From positions 1-64,000 of the forward strand of contig NZ_JOAN01000010.1 in NCBI RefSeq assembly GCF_000718555.1: 64,000 nt of DNA, read 5' to 3'. The notes below the pieces were generated by a model. That model saw nothing but the letters and a program-made list of their open reading frames with translations. It did not search any database and was not told the DNA's origin. A program made the translations under genes and the position numbers. Every line of letters begins with the position of its first letter. Positions within the stretch are counted from its first letter, which is position 1. Shown piece after piece: positions 23,679-32,967 of the stretch. Source of the stretch: Micromonospora chokoriensis. GTDB taxonomy: Bacteria; Actinomycetota; Actinomycetes; Mycobacteriales; Micromonosporaceae.

Positions 23679-25019
23679 TCACGGCGTGGTCGGCTCGTCG
23701 GGCTCCGGGACGTTGTGCCAGCGTGCACGCCAGGCTGCCTCGTGGGCTTCGTGGCTGGTCCGTTCCTGGAAGACGGCGGCCCGCAGCGCGTGCCGGGATT
23801 TCGACATCACCACCACCTCCACGGCCACCAGCGCCACGCAGATCACGGTCGCGAGGGTGAGCGCGCCCAGTGCCGGCAGGTGTTGGCCGACCGGGAGGGC
23901 TGCCGTGAGCACCACGATGACGCCGACGCGGGTCCAGCTGACGGTGTGCAGGGTGCGTAGCTGGAAGAGCATGTTGACGGCGAAGTAGCAGATCAGCCCG
24001 CCGAAGAGCATCGGCACCGCAGGCCCCTCGACCTTCTCGGCGATCCCACCGGCCGGATCGGTGATCTTGTGCAGGATCTCTTCGTTGCCGATCGAGAAGA
24101 GGATCACCCCGGCGATCATCGGCAGGTAGAGGTACGCGTACGCGTCGCGGGCCATCGCCACCCGGGGGGCGCCCTCCGCGGCGTGCAGGGCGATCCGAGC
24201 GGCCGGCCCGATGAAGTCGAAGTGCGCCCACCAGAGGGCGGCGGTGACCACGATGCCGAGCGCGGCGGCGGCCACCGCCGGCCAGGTGACCGGCTTGCCG
24301 AGCAGGTTGCCGCCCACCCCGGTGCTGATCACCGACTCGCCCAGCGCGATGATCAGAATGAGGTCGTAGCGCTCCGTCCAGTGCTCGGCGCTGGTCACCC
24401 CCCAGCCCCAGGTCCCGACGATGAAGCCGGTGGCGTACTGCACCAACACCACGGCGATCCACAGCCCGTCGCGGACGAGCGCCGCCCGGCCCGGGTCGTC
24501 GATCAGGGTCGGGACCAGCGCGGCGGCCAGCAGCAGGACGATGCTCGCCGCCAGTTCGGGGGCGAAACGGCGGAGCTGGCGACGCTCCTGCGGGCTGTCC
24601 CGGACCACGTGCTGATAGAGGGCCCAGTGGATGCCGCGGACCACGACGTAGCTGATGGCCACCAGCATTGGGCCGCCAGCGCTCCCCTTCGGGTCACTGA
24701 ACGCCTGCGGCAGCGCCAGCGCGAACGCGAACAGGGCGACCATCGCGATCACCATGAGCACCGGGACGTAACCCTCGCCGAGCCGGACCCGGGTGGCGAC
24801 CAGGCTGTGCACCACCCAGATCCACCAGAGCACGGTGAGCACCAGGCCGGCGTGCAGCAGTTGCCGGCCGGAGATGTTCGCGGCGGTCGCGCGGGTGATG
24901 ATGAAGAACGAGAAGACGAAGACCAGATCGAAGAAGACCTCGAACTTGTCCACCCGGGCACCGGGAGCGATCGGGACTGCCGGCCCGAGCTGTCCACCAC
25001 GCCGCCGGTAGCCGCCCAC
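23679..25019 (-). CDS. low temperature requirement protein A (LtrA) family membrane protein
   Basis: A polytopic protein of 446 residues with the LtrA landmarks: KFEVFFDLVFVFSF at about 24-37, an HSLVATRVRLGEG loop, RYDLILIIALGESVISTGVG in the middle, and a basic cytoplasmic tail. About 12-13 helices. The family was named for growth of Listeria at low temperature; the biochemical role is unknown. The GTG at 25019 gives the usual spacing to FFDLVF; longer versions would run into the divergent SDR gene 153 bp away. Confidence 0.88.
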   Translation of the reverse strand: MGGYRRRGGQLGPAVPIAPGARVDKFEVFFDLVFVFSFFIITRATAANISGRQLLHAGLVLTVLWWIWVVHSLVATRVRLGEGYVPVLMVIAMVALFAFALALPQAFSDPKGSAGGPMLVAISYVVVRGIHWALYQHVVRDSPQERRQLRRFAPELAASIVLLLAAALVPTLIDDPGRAALVRDGLWIAVVLVQYATGFIVGTWGWGVTSAEHWTERYDLILIIALGESVISTGVGGNLLGKPVTWPAVAAAALGIVVTAALWWAHFDFIGPAARIALHAAEGAPRVAMARDAYAYLYLPMIAGVILFSIGNEEILHKITDPAGGIAEKVEGPAVPMLFGGLICYFAVNMLFQLRTLHTVSWTRVGVIVVLTAALPVGQHLPALGALTLATVICVALVAVEVVVMSKSRHALRAAVFQERTSHEAHEAAWRARWHNVPEPDEPTTP

Positions 25020-25171
25020 GACCCCACTCTGGCAGCGTCCGGCCTGGTCGGAGGCCCGAACGGCGATGGCGGCGGGTTCCAGCGTTACCTGTGCTCCGGG
25101 TCGGGGAAACACCCGGACCACGGCCTCCCGCAGGGGCCGGGCGGTGTGCCCAGACCGGACAAGGACGGATA

Positions 25172-26107
25172 ATGACGACGAACAACCCAATCACGACTTC
25201 GTTCGCCCATAACTCCACTGCCATGGAGGTGATCCAGGGCGTGGACCTCGTCGGGCGGCGGGCGATCGTCACCGGCGGATCGTCCGGGATCGGCGTGGAG
25301 ACCGCCCGCGCCCTGGCCAGCGCTGGCGCCGAGGTCACCCTGGCCGTCCGCAACCCCGACGCCGGCCAGCAGGCCGCCGACGACATCACCGGCAGCACCG
25401 GCAACGACCGCGTCCTGGTCGCCCCGCTCGACCTCGCCGACCAGGGATCGGTCGCCGACTTCATCGCCAACTGGGACGGTCCGCTGCACATCCTGGTCAA
25501 CAACGCCGGCATCATGGCCGCACCCCTGTCCCGCACCCCGCAGGGCTGGGAGATGCAGTTCGCCACCAACCACCTGGGGCACTTCGCGCTCGCCACCGGG
25601 CTGCGTCGGGCGCTCGCGGCGGGCGACGGGGCAAGGATCGTCTCGGTCAGCTCCGCCGCCCACCTGCGCTCGCCGGTGGTCTTCGAGGACATCCAGTACG
25701 ACGACCGCGAGTACGAGCCGTGGCAGGCGTACGGGCAGTCCAAGACGGCCAACGTGCTGTTCGCCGTCGAGGCGACCCGGCTCTGGGCCGACGACGGCAT
25801 CCTCACCAACTCGCTGATGCCCGGCGCGATCCGGACCAACCTCCAGCGCTACGTCAGCGAGGAGGAGCTGAACCGGCTGCGCGCCGGGAACGCGGCGGCC
25901 TGGAAGACCGTCGAGCAGGGCGCCGCCACCTCGGTGCTGGCCGCCGCCTCGCCGCTGCTGGACGGGGTGGGCGGGCGCTACTTCGAGGACTGCCAGGAGG
26001 CCGCCCCCGCCCAGCCCGGCGGGCGGACGGGTGTCGCGGCGTACGCGCTGGACCCGGAGGCCGCCGAGCGACTCTGGCAGGTCTCGACCGCCCTGCTGAA
26101 GGGCTGA
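25172..26107 (+). CDS. short-chain dehydrogenase/reductase (retinol-dehydrogenase-like)
   Basis: A classical SDR of 311 residues. The cofactor motif TGGSSGIG is at about residues 37-44, NNAG follows, the catalytic Ser lies in IVSVSSAAH, and the YGQSK catalytic Tyr/Lys pair is intact. The C-terminal NSLMPGAIRTNLQRY and overall length resemble the retinol dehydrogenase/WWOX-like branch. Substrate unknown. It is divergent from ltrA and followed by a strong terminator. Confidence 0.9.
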   Translation: MTTNNPITTSFAHNSTAMEVIQGVDLVGRRAIVTGGSSGIGVETARALASAGAEVTLAVRNPDAGQQAADDITGSTGNDRVLVAPLDLADQGSVADFIANWDGPLHILVNNAGIMAAPLSRTPQGWEMQFATNHLGHFALATGLRRALAAGDGARIVSVSSAAHLRSPVVFEDIQYDDREYEPWQAYGQSKTANVLFAVEATRLWADDGILTNSLMPGAIRTNLQRYVSEEELNRLRAGNAAAWKTVEQGAATSVLAAASPLLDGVGGRYFEDCQEAAPAQPGGRTGVAAYALDPEAAERLWQVSTALLKG

Positions 26108-26121
26108 GACTACAAACGAAA

Positions 26122-26150
26122 GGGTGCCCCGGTCGACGACCGGGGCACCC
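26122..26150. terminator. bidirectional terminator, SDR/sucB
   Basis: Perfect 13-bp arms GGGTGCCCCGGTC / GACCGGGGCACCC with a 3-nt loop, between the convergent SDR gene and the E2 gene. Confidence 0.92.
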
Positions 26151-26169
26151 ATTCGGCGTTGCGGCTAGA

Positions 26170-28005
26170 TCAGGACAGGCCCAGCTCCGCCTCGAAGTTG
26201 CCGGCCTCCAGCCGCTCCTTGACCGCAGCCAGGAAGCGGGCCGCGTCGGCACCGTCGATCAGCCGGTGGTCGTAGGACATGGCCAGGTAGACCATCTGCC
26301 GGATCGCGACGACCTCGCCCAGCTCCGGGTCGTTGACCACGACCGGACGCTTGACCACGGCACCCGTGCCGAGCATCGCGGACTGCGGCTTCGGCACGAT
26401 CGGGGTGTCGAAGAGCGCGCCCCGGCTGCCCGTGTTGGTAAGCGTGAAGGTCGCCCCGGCGATCTCGTCCGGGCTGATCTTGTTGGTCCGGGTCCGCTCG
26501 GCCAGGTCGGCGACCCGCTTGGCGATGCCGCCCAGGTTGAGGTCACCGGCGTTGTGGATGACCGGCACCACAAGGCCCCGCTCGGTGTCCACCGCGATGC
26601 CGAGGTGCTCCGCTGCCGGGTAGGTGATCGTGCCGCCGTCCAGGTCCAGCTGGGCGTTGACGATCGGGTACGTCTGCAGCGCCTCGACGGCGGCGAGAGC
26701 GAAGAACGGCAGGAAGGACAGCTTCACGCCGTGCCGCTGCACGAACGAGTCCTTCGCCTGCGCCCGCAGCTTGGCGACCCGGGTGACGTCCACCTCGACC
26801 ACAGTGGTGAGCTGCGCCATCTCGTGCAGCGACTCCTGCATCCGGGTGGCGATGGCCTTGCGGATCCGGGGGAGCTTCTCGGTGGTGCCCCGCTTGCCGC
26901 TCGGCTGCGGCTTGACGGCCGGCTTGGCCGCAGCCGCCGACGGTGCGGCGGCCGGTGCGGCGGCGGGAGCGGCCTTGGCGGCCTTCGCCTTCTCGGCGGC
27001 CTCCAGCACGTCCTGCTTGCGGATCCGGCCACCCACGCCGGTGCCGTTGAGCGCGGCCAGGTCGACGCCGTGCTCACTGGCGAGCTTGCGCACCAGCGGC
27101 GTCACGTACCCGGCGGCCTCCTCGCCGGCAGCCGGTGCCGGGGCGGACGGGCGCGGCGAGGTCGCCGCGGCCGGCTGCGCGGCCTGCTCGGTCTTCGCCG
27201 GCTGCGCCGAGCTCTCGGTCTCCGCGGCGGGCTCGTTGTACGAGCTGCCCGGCGTCGGCTCCTCGACCTTCGGCGTCGGCTTCGGCTCGGCCTTCGGCGC
27301 CGGCTTGGCCTCCGCCTTCGGCTCGGGCTTCGGCTCGGACTTCGCCGGGGCGGGTGCCGCGCCGGCACCGCCGATGATCGCCAGCTCGGCACCGACCGCA
27401 GCGGTCTCGTCCTCGGCGACCTTGATCTCCAGCACCGTGCCGGCGACCGGCGACGGGATCTCGGTGTCCACCTTGTCGGTGGAGACCTCCAGCAGGGGCT
27501 CGTCGACCTCGATGGTCTCGCCGACCTGCTTCAGCCAGCGGGTGACCGTACCCTCGGTGACGCTCTCGCCCAGGGCCGGCATCTTGACCGCGGTGCCCTC
27601 GCCCGACGAGGCGGCGGCCGGAGCCGACGCCTCGGCCGGAGCCTCATCCTGGGCGACCTCGTCCGCGGTGCCCTCGGCGGCGGCCGTCGGCTCGGTGGCC
27701 GGCTCGACCGCCTCGGCCGGGGCCTGCTCCTGCCCGGCGGCGGCCTCGCCACCACCGGTCGACTCGCCCTCACCGGCGATGACGGCCAGCTCGCTGCCGA
27801 CCTCGGCGGTCTCGTCCTCGCCGACCACGATCCGGCTCAGCACGCCCGCCGCGGGCGACGGGATCTCGGTGTCGACCTTGTCGGTCGAGACCTCGAGCAG
27901 GGGCTCGTCAACCTCGACCGTGTCGCCCTCCTGCTTGAGCCAGCGAGTGACGGTGCCCTCGGTGACGCTCTCGCCGAGCCGGGGCATGGTGACCGATACC
28001 GGCAT
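26170..28005 (-). CDS. sucB: dihydrolipoamide acyltransferase (E2) of 2-oxoacid dehydrogenase complexes
   Basis: The E2 core transfers acyl groups from lipoyl-Lys to CoA. The 611 residues contain two near-identical lipoyl domains (lipoyl Lys43 and Lys178, each in [14 protein letters not shown]), Ala/Pro/Glu-rich hinges, an E1/E3-binding domain at about 299-337 ([16 protein letters not shown]), and a catalytic domain from about 378 with [16 protein letters not shown]. It is often annotated sucB. In actinobacteria such as Corynebacterium and Mycobacterium (DlaT) the corresponding E2 is mainly that of pyruvate dehydrogenase and is shared with the oxoglutarate complex, which is likely here. The ATG at 28005 has AAGGAG. 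The E3 gene is 66 bp upstream in the same operon. Confidence 0.95.
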   Translation of the reverse strand: MPVSVTMPRLGESVTEGTVTRWLKQEGDTVEVDEPLLEVSTDKVDTEIPSPAAGVLSRIVVGEDETAEVGSELAVIAGEGESTGGGEAAAGQEQAPAEAVEPATEPTAAAEGTADEVAQDEAPAEASAPAAASSGEGTAVKMPALGESVTEGTVTRWLKQVGETIEVDEPLLEVSTDKVDTEIPSPVAGTVLEIKVAEDETAAVGAELAIIGGAGAAPAPAKSEPKPEPKAEAKPAPKAEPKPTPKVEEPTPGSSYNEPAAETESSAQPAKTEQAAQPAAATSPRPSAPAPAAGEEAAGYVTPLVRKLASEHGVDLAALNGTGVGGRIRKQDVLEAAEKAKAAKAAPAAAPAAAPSAAAAKPAVKPQPSGKRGTTEKLPRIRKAIATRMQESLHEMAQLTTVVEVDVTRVAKLRAQAKDSFVQRHGVKLSFLPFFALAAVEALQTYPIVNAQLDLDGGTITYPAAEHLGIAVDTERGLVVPVIHNAGDLNLGGIAKRVADLAERTRTNKISPDEIAGATFTLTNTGSRGALFDTPIVPKPQSAMLGTGAVVKRPVVVNDPELGEVVAIRQMVYLAMSYDHRLIDGADAARFLAAVKERLEAGNFEAELGLS

Positions 28006-28071
28006 TTTCTGAGACTCCTTCATTCCCCTGGTGGGATCTTCGCCCGTCGCCGGACGCCGCGGTTTGGATGA

Positions 28072-29463
28072 TCAGGCGTGCGCGTGCAGCGGCTTGCCGG
28101 CGAGGGCCAGGTGCGCCTCGCCCAGGGCCTCGTTCTGGGTCGGGTGGGCGTGCACGAGCTGGGCGACCTCGGCCGGGTACGCCTCCCAGTTGTAGATGAG
28201 CTGCGCCTCACCGATCAGCTCACCCACCCGGGCGCCGATCATGTGTACGCCGACCACCGGGCCGTCCTCGACCCGGACCAGCTTCACGAAGCCGGTGGTC
28301 TTGAGGATCTGGCTCTTGCCGTTGCCACCCAGGTTGTAGTTGTACGACTTGATCTTGTCGGCGCCGTACTGCTCCTTGGCCTTCGCCTCGGTGAGACCCA
28401 CCGACGCCAGCTCCGGGTCGCAGTAGGTGACGCGCGGGATGCCGACCTCGTCGATCACGGCCGGGGTCTGCCCGGCGATCTCCTCGGCCACGAAGATGCC
28501 CTGCTGGAAGCCCCGGTGCGCGAGCTGCAGGCCCGGCACGATGTCGCCGACCGCGTAGACGTTCGGCACGCTGGTGCGCAGCCGCTCGTCGGTCAGCACG
28601 TAGCCGCGGTCCATCTTGACGCCCTGCTCCTCGTACCCGAGGTTGGCGGTGTTCGGGCCGCGACCCACGGCGACCAGCAGCAGCTCCGCCTCGACGGTCT
28701 CGCCGCCCTGGATCGTGAGCTTGACGCCGCTCTCGGTCTTCTCGACCTTCTCGAACGGCTTGCCGACCTTGAAGTTGATCTTACGCTTGCGGAACGCCCG
28801 CTCCAGCGCCTTCGACGACTCCTCGTCCTCGGCGGCGACCAGTCGGGGCAGCGCCTCGACGATCGTCACGTCCACGCCGAAGGACTTCCAGACGCTGGCG
28901 AACTCGACGCCGATCACGCCACCACCGAGCACGATCACCGACGACGGCACCCGGTCCATCGTGAGGGCGTGGTCGCTGGTGATGATCCGCTCGCCGTCGA
29001 CCTCCAGGCCGGGCAGGCTCTTCGCGTACGAGCCGGAGGCCAGGACGATGTTGCGGCCGGTGTAGCGCTTGCCGTCCACCTCGACCACGTTCTTGCCGAC
29101 CAGCCTGCCGGCGCCCTCGACGATGGTGATGCCCTTGTTGCCCTTCAGCATGCCCTGCAGGCCCTTGTACAGGCGGGAGATGACACCGTCCTTGTACGCG
29201 TTGACCCCGGCCATGTCGATGCCGATCAGCTCGGCCTTCACGCCGAACTGCTCCGACTCGCGGGCCTGGTCGGCGATCTCGGCCGCGTGCAGCAGGGCCT
29301 TCGTCGGGATGCAGCCATTGTGCAGGCAGGTGCCGCCGAGCTTGCCCTTCTCGACCAGCGCGACCTTCAGGCCCAACTGGACGGCGCGCAGCGCGGTCGC
29401 GTAGCCGCCGCTGCCACCTCCGAGAATGACAATGTCGAAGGTCGCTTCGTTCGGCTCGCTCAC
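28072..29463 (-). CDS. lpdA: dihydrolipoyl dehydrogenase (E3)
   Basis: A FAD-dependent disulfide oxidoreductase that reoxidises dihydrolipoyl groups with NAD+. The 463 residues start SEPNEATFDIVILGGGSGGYATA (FAD site). The redox disulfide is in GGTCLHNGCIPTKALL, a second dinucleotide motif is VIVLGGGVIGVEFASV, and the dimer-interface His-Glu is in HAHPTQNEALGEA. The GTG at 29463 has GGGAG. It is transcribed ahead of the E2 gene. E3 would serve the pyruvate and oxoglutarate complexes and glycine cleavage. Confidence 0.97.
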   Translation of the reverse strand: MSEPNEATFDIVILGGGSGGYATALRAVQLGLKVALVEKGKLGGTCLHNGCIPTKALLHAAEIADQARESEQFGVKAELIGIDMAGVNAYKDGVISRLYKGLQGMLKGNKGITIVEGAGRLVGKNVVEVDGKRYTGRNIVLASGSYAKSLPGLEVDGERIITSDHALTMDRVPSSVIVLGGGVIGVEFASVWKSFGVDVTIVEALPRLVAAEDEESSKALERAFRKRKINFKVGKPFEKVEKTESGVKLTIQGGETVEAELLLVAVGRGPNTANLGYEEQGVKMDRGYVLTDERLRTSVPNVYAVGDIVPGLQLAHRGFQQGIFVAEEIAGQTPAVIDEVGIPRVTYCDPELASVGLTEAKAKEQYGADKIKSYNYNLGGNGKSQILKTTGFVKLVRVEDGPVVGVHMIGARVGELIGEAQLIYNWEAYPAEVAQLVHAHPTQNEALGEAHLALAGKPLHAHA

Positions 29464-29641
29464 GTCCAACTCCCAGGTCGCGTCGCTGCATCGGGGGTCA
29501 CGGGGATGTAACACAGACACACCCCACCTCGGTCATCTTGTCACCACTGAGCACAGGGTGCGTACTGAGGTGCCCAACGACACGTCATCGACACGTACCC
29601 TTGGCACCGTTGTCGATGACGCACGGTGGGGGAGAGAACCG

Positions 29642-29971
29642 GTGGGGTTGTTCCGGCGCCGCAAACAGACGGCTACGCCGAGCCATGACCGTGCCGCCGA
29701 TCGGGGCGACCTGGTCCATCTGGAGAACTTCATCCGGAGCCGGCCCGGCGTCGAGGCGTACATCGAGCCGCGGACGACGGTGACGGAGACCACGGTCATC
29801 CTGATCGCCGACGACGGGGAGTGGACCCGCCGGCGCATCGACGGCCCGGACGGCGCCCGGCGCTTCGCGCACCGGATGGGCATCCCGGTGTACGACGTCC
29901 GGCTAATGGGCTACCCGCAGCGGATGCGCGACTTCAACGAACGCCGCAAGCGTCGCCCCGACCACTACTGA
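29642..29971 (+). CDS. conserved actinobacterial protein of unknown function
   Basis: A 109-residue soluble protein beginning GLFRRRKQ, with a middle segment FIRSRPGVEAYIEPRTTVTETTVILIADDGEWTRRRI and the end GARRFAHRMGIPVYDVRLMGYPQRM. Similar short proteins occur beside the lpdA/pepA genes in streptomycetes (from memory). The GTG at 29642 is preceded by GGGGGAGA. No known catalytic motif; the basic ends might bind nucleic acid or a partner, but this is speculation. Confidence 0.78.
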   Translation: MGLFRRRKQTATPSHDRAADRGDLVHLENFIRSRPGVEAYIEPRTTVTETTVILIADDGEWTRRRIDGPDGARRFAHRMGIPVYDVRLMGYPQRMRDFNERRKRRPDHY

Positions 29972-29980
29972 GATATGCCG

Positions 29981-30010
29981 AAGGGCCCCCTGCCAACGCA
30001 GGAGGCCCTT
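29981..30010. terminator. bidirectional terminator before pepA
   Basis: AAGGGCC-CCCTGC and GCAGGA-GGCCCTT form a hairpin with a 4-nt loop and one mismatch. It lies between the 109-residue gene and the convergent pepA. Confidence 0.85.
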
Positions 30011-30022
30011 CCGCGCGATCCG

Positions 30023-31597
30023 TCAGCCGTTGGTGGCGACGTCCTCGACCAGCTGGACGAGGGTGCGGACCGGGACGCCCGTGCCGCCCTTGGTCCAGTA
30101 ACCGGTCGGCTCGCCCGAGTGGTAACTCGGCCCGGCGATGTCGATGTGCGCCCAGGCCACGTCGTCGGTCACGAACTCGCGCAGGAACACGCCGCCCTGC
30201 AGCATGTGACCGGCCCGGTCCATCCCGGCGTTGACCTGGGAGATGTCCGCGACATCCGACTCCATGCCCTTACGGACGTCGTCGGGCAGCGGCATCGGCC
30301 AGGCCGGCTCGCCGACCGAGTCTCCGACGACCTTCACCCGGTCGCACAGCTCCGGGGTGCCCATCACGCCGGCCATCCGCTTGCCCAGCGAGATGACCTG
30401 GCCGCCGGTCAGGGTGGAGGTCTCGAACAGGTAGTCGGTGCCATCCGCGCAGGCGCGGGCCATGGCGTCGCCCAGGATCATCCGGCCCTCGGCGTCGGTG
30501 TTGAGCACCTCGACCCGCTTGCCGTTGAACATGGTGATCACGTCGCCCGGCCGGTAGCTGGTGCCCGACGGCATGTTCTCCGCCATCGGCAGGTACGCGC
30601 TGACCGCCACCGACGGCTTCAGCGCGGCGATCGCCAGCATGGCGGCACCCACCGCGGCGGCGCCCGCCATGTCGGACTTCATCTCCCACATGCCCTGCGC
30701 CGGCTTGATCGAGATGCCGCCGGTGTCGAAGGTGATGCCCTTGCCGACAAGCGCGACCCGCTTGCCGTTGCCGCTGCCCTGCGGGGTGTAGGTCAGCTTC
30801 ACCAGCCGCGGCGGGGCCTCCGAGCCCTGCCCGACCGCGACGATGCCGCCGTACCCGCCAGCGGCCAGCGCCGCCTCGTCCAGCACCTCGACGCCGAGGC
30901 CCGCCTCGCGGGCGGCGCTGGCGACCGCGTCGGCGAACGACGGCGGACGCAGCTCGTTCGGCGCGCTGTTCACCCAGTCCCGGCTGAGCCGGACCGCGCT
31001 CGCCACCACCTGCGCCCGGACGACCTCCGCCTGGGCACCCGCGTCACCGGCGTCCGGCACCGCGATGAGCACCTCGGCGACCGGCTCCCGCCGGGTCGGC
31101 TGGGGGCGGGTCTTGTAACCGGTGAACCGGTACCCACCCAGCAGCGCGCCCTCGGCGACCGCGCGCAGCTCGGCTGAGGCGTCCGCGTCGTCCGGCAGCG
31201 GCAGCGCCAGTGCGACCTTGGGTGCGCCCGCCAGGGCACGGATCGCCGCACCGGCGGCCCGGCGCAGCGTCTCCGGGGCCGGGGCGGCACCCGACGGCTC
31301 CGGGCCGAGCCCGACCGCGGTGACCAGCGGGGCGGTCACGGTGCCCAGCGTGGCCAGCTTGATGACCTCACCCGGCCCACCGGTCGCGCCAAGCAGCGCG
31401 AGGGTCTCGGTCAGCTTGCCGTCGAACGCGGCCGCGATGCTCTCCGCGCCGCTGGCCAGCAGCAGGGTGCCGGCGAGGCCGCTGGTGGCGCCCTGCTCTC
31501 CGGTCTGGCTGTGCACGCCAATCACGATCGCGTCGACGGCGAGCTCGGCCGGGTCGGTGTCGACCAGGCTCAGGTTGGTGGTGCGGGGTGAAGTCAC
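30023..31597 (-). CDS. pepA: leucyl aminopeptidase (M17)
   Basis: A cytosolic, hexameric two-metal aminopeptidase of 524 residues. The C-terminal catalytic domain carries LVGKGITFDTGGISIKP with metal-binding Lys and Asp, EMKSDMAGAAAV, and the M17 signature NTDAEGRMILGDAM. The N-terminal domain is the less conserved macro-like fold. It starts at GTG 31597 with CGGAG upstream. Place in gene order equals Rv2213 (pepB) in mycobacteria. Roles include glutathione and peptide turnover; some M17 proteins also bind DNA. Confidence 0.95.
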   Translation of the reverse strand: MTSPRTTNLSLVDTDPAELAVDAIVIGVHSQTGEQGATSGLAGTLLLASGAESIAAAFDGKLTETLALLGATGGPGEVIKLATLGTVTAPLVTAVGLGPEPSGAAPAPETLRRAAGAAIRALAGAPKVALALPLPDDADASAELRAVAEGALLGGYRFTGYKTRPQPTRREPVAEVLIAVPDAGDAGAQAEVVRAQVVASAVRLSRDWVNSAPNELRPPSFADAVASAAREAGLGVEVLDEAALAAGGYGGIVAVGQGSEAPPRLVKLTYTPQGSGNGKRVALVGKGITFDTGGISIKPAQGMWEMKSDMAGAAAVGAAMLAIAALKPSVAVSAYLPMAENMPSGTSYRPGDVITMFNGKRVEVLNTDAEGRMILGDAMARACADGTDYLFETSTLTGGQVISLGKRMAGVMGTPELCDRVKVVGDSVGEPAWPMPLPDDVRKGMESDVADISQVNAGMDRAGHMLQGGVFLREFVTDDVAWAHIDIAGPSYHSGEPTGYWTKGGTGVPVRTLVQLVEDVATNG

Positions 31598-31746
31598 TGA
31601 AGCTACTCCGGGCGGGCCGGGCCGGTCGCGGCATCGCGTACCAGCGGTGATGGTCTCCGGCGGAACCTACCCGCCGGACGTCATGGCTGTCCCGCCGACA
31701 GCGCCAGCGGGTTCCCGCCGATGCTAACCAGCGACGTTGCCCCCGG

Positions 31747-31752
31747 TAAGTT
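31747..31752 (+). promoter_or_regulatory. putative -10 box of gcvT, leaderless start
   Basis: TAAGTT is 7 nt before the gcvT ATG, and there is no ribosome site. No glycine riboswitch is recognisable in the 162-bp upstream gap. Confidence 0.4.
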
Positions 31753-31759
31753 GCCACCC

Positions 31760-32890
31760 ATGACCGACGTGACCTCCGACGCCGCCGCGACCCGGCTGCG
31801 TCGTTCCCCGCTGCACGAGCGGCACCTCGCCGCCGGAGCCAAGTTCGCCCCCTTCGGGGGCTGGGAGATGCCGCTGGAGTACGCCGGCGGCGGCGTGCTC
31901 AAGGAGCACACCGCGGTGCGTACGGCGGTCGGGGTCTTCGACGTGTCGCACCTGGGCAAGGCCCGGGTGAGCGGCCCCGGCGCGGCCGACTTCGTCAACT
32001 CCTGCCTCAGCAACGACCTGGGCCGGATCGGTCCGGGCCAGGCGCAGTACACGCTCTGCTGCGACGACGCCACCGGCGGTGTGGTGGACGACATCATCGC
32101 CTACCTCTACGCCGACGACCACGTCTTCCTCATCCCGAACGCGGCGAACACCGCCGAGGTGGTGCGTCGGTTGCGCGCCGCCGCGCCCGCACAGGTGACC
32201 GTCACCGACGAGCACGAGGCGTACGCGGTGCTGGCCGTGCAGGGCCCCCGCTCGGCCGAGCTGTTGGCCGCCCTGGACCTGCCCACCGAGCACGGCTACA
32301 TGAGCTTCTCCGCAGCGAGCCTGGCCGGGGTGGAGCTGACCGTCTGCCGTACCGGCTACACGGGTGAGCTGGGCTACGAGCTGGTGGTGCCGGCGGAGCA
32401 CGCGGTGGCCGTCTGGGACGCGCTCTTCGCCGTCGGCGCGACGTTCGGCCTGCGGGCCTGCGGGCTGGCCGCCCGGGACACGCTGCGTACCGAGATGGGT
32501 TACCCGCTGCACGGGCAGGACCTCTCCCTGGAGATCAGCCCGGTGCAGGCCCGCTCCGGCTGGGCGGTCGGTTGGGACAAGCCGGCCTTCTGGGGCCGCG
32601 ACGCGCTGCTCGCCGAGAAGGCCACCGGCCCCCGGCGTACGCTGCGCGGCCTGGTGGCCGTCGACCGCGCCATTCCTCGCCCCGGCATGACCCTGCACGT
32701 AGGCGACACTCAGGTCGGTACCGTGACCAGCGGCACCTTCTCCCCAACCCGCAAGCAAGGCATAGCCCTGGCCCTGCTGGACACCGACGCCAACCTGGCC
32801 GACGGCGACCAGGTAGAGATCGACATCCGAGGCCGTCGAGCCCCCCTGAAGCTGACGAAACCCCCCTTCGTAACCCCCTCAGTGAAGTAA
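31760..32890 (+). CDS. gcvT: aminomethyltransferase of the glycine cleavage system (T protein)
   Basis: GcvT transfers the aminomethyl carbon from lipoyl-GcvH to tetrahydrofolate, releasing ammonia. The 376 residues contain [27 protein letters not shown] (catalytic Asp in DVSHLG), [13 protein letters not shown] and [18 protein letters not shown], all family-specific. The ATG at 31760 was chosen over an upstream TTG/ATG because homologues begin near [13 protein letters not shown]. The other gcv genes are elsewhere. A 60-bp palindrome follows 17 bp after the stop. Confidence 0.96.
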   Translation: MTDVTSDAAATRLRRSPLHERHLAAGAKFAPFGGWEMPLEYAGGGVLKEHTAVRTAVGVFDVSHLGKARVSGPGAADFVNSCLSNDLGRIGPGQAQYTLCCDDATGGVVDDIIAYLYADDHVFLIPNAANTAEVVRRLRAAAPAQVTVTDEHEAYAVLAVQGPRSAELLAALDLPTEHGYMSFSAASLAGVELTVCRTGYTGELGYELVVPAEHAVAVWDALFAVGATFGLRACGLAARDTLRTEMGYPLHGQDLSLEISPVQARSGWAVGWDKPAFWGRDALLAEKATGPRRTLRGLVAVDRAIPRPGMTLHVGDTQVGTVTSGTFSPTRKQGIALALLDTDANLADGDQVEIDIRGRRAPLKLTKPPFVTPSVK

Positions 32891-32907
32891 CCCCACCCCT
32901 CGGCGCC

Positions 32908-32967
32908 GGTGATCAAGAGGTTTGCGTCAGGTTCGGACGAGATTCTGACGCAAACCTCTTGATCAAC
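32908..32967. repeat. 60-bp palindromic repeat, copy 2
   Basis: Arms GATCAAGAGGTTTGCGTCA / TGACGCAAACCTCTTGATC, with a 16-bp spacer; one mismatch near the outer end. It has the same length and arm sequence as 21973-22032. It lies between convergent genes, and its right end supplies the TGA stop of the DUF2314 gene (32963-32965). Confidence 0.92.

Noticed and set aside
25720..28071. Long plus-strand frame over sucB
   Set aside because: The antisense translation is low complexity (Leu/Arg/Gly) and covers a clear E2 gene.
31598..31759. Glycine riboswitch ahead of gcvT
   Set aside because: The conserved glycine-aptamer cores are not visible and a leaderless -10 lies next to the start.
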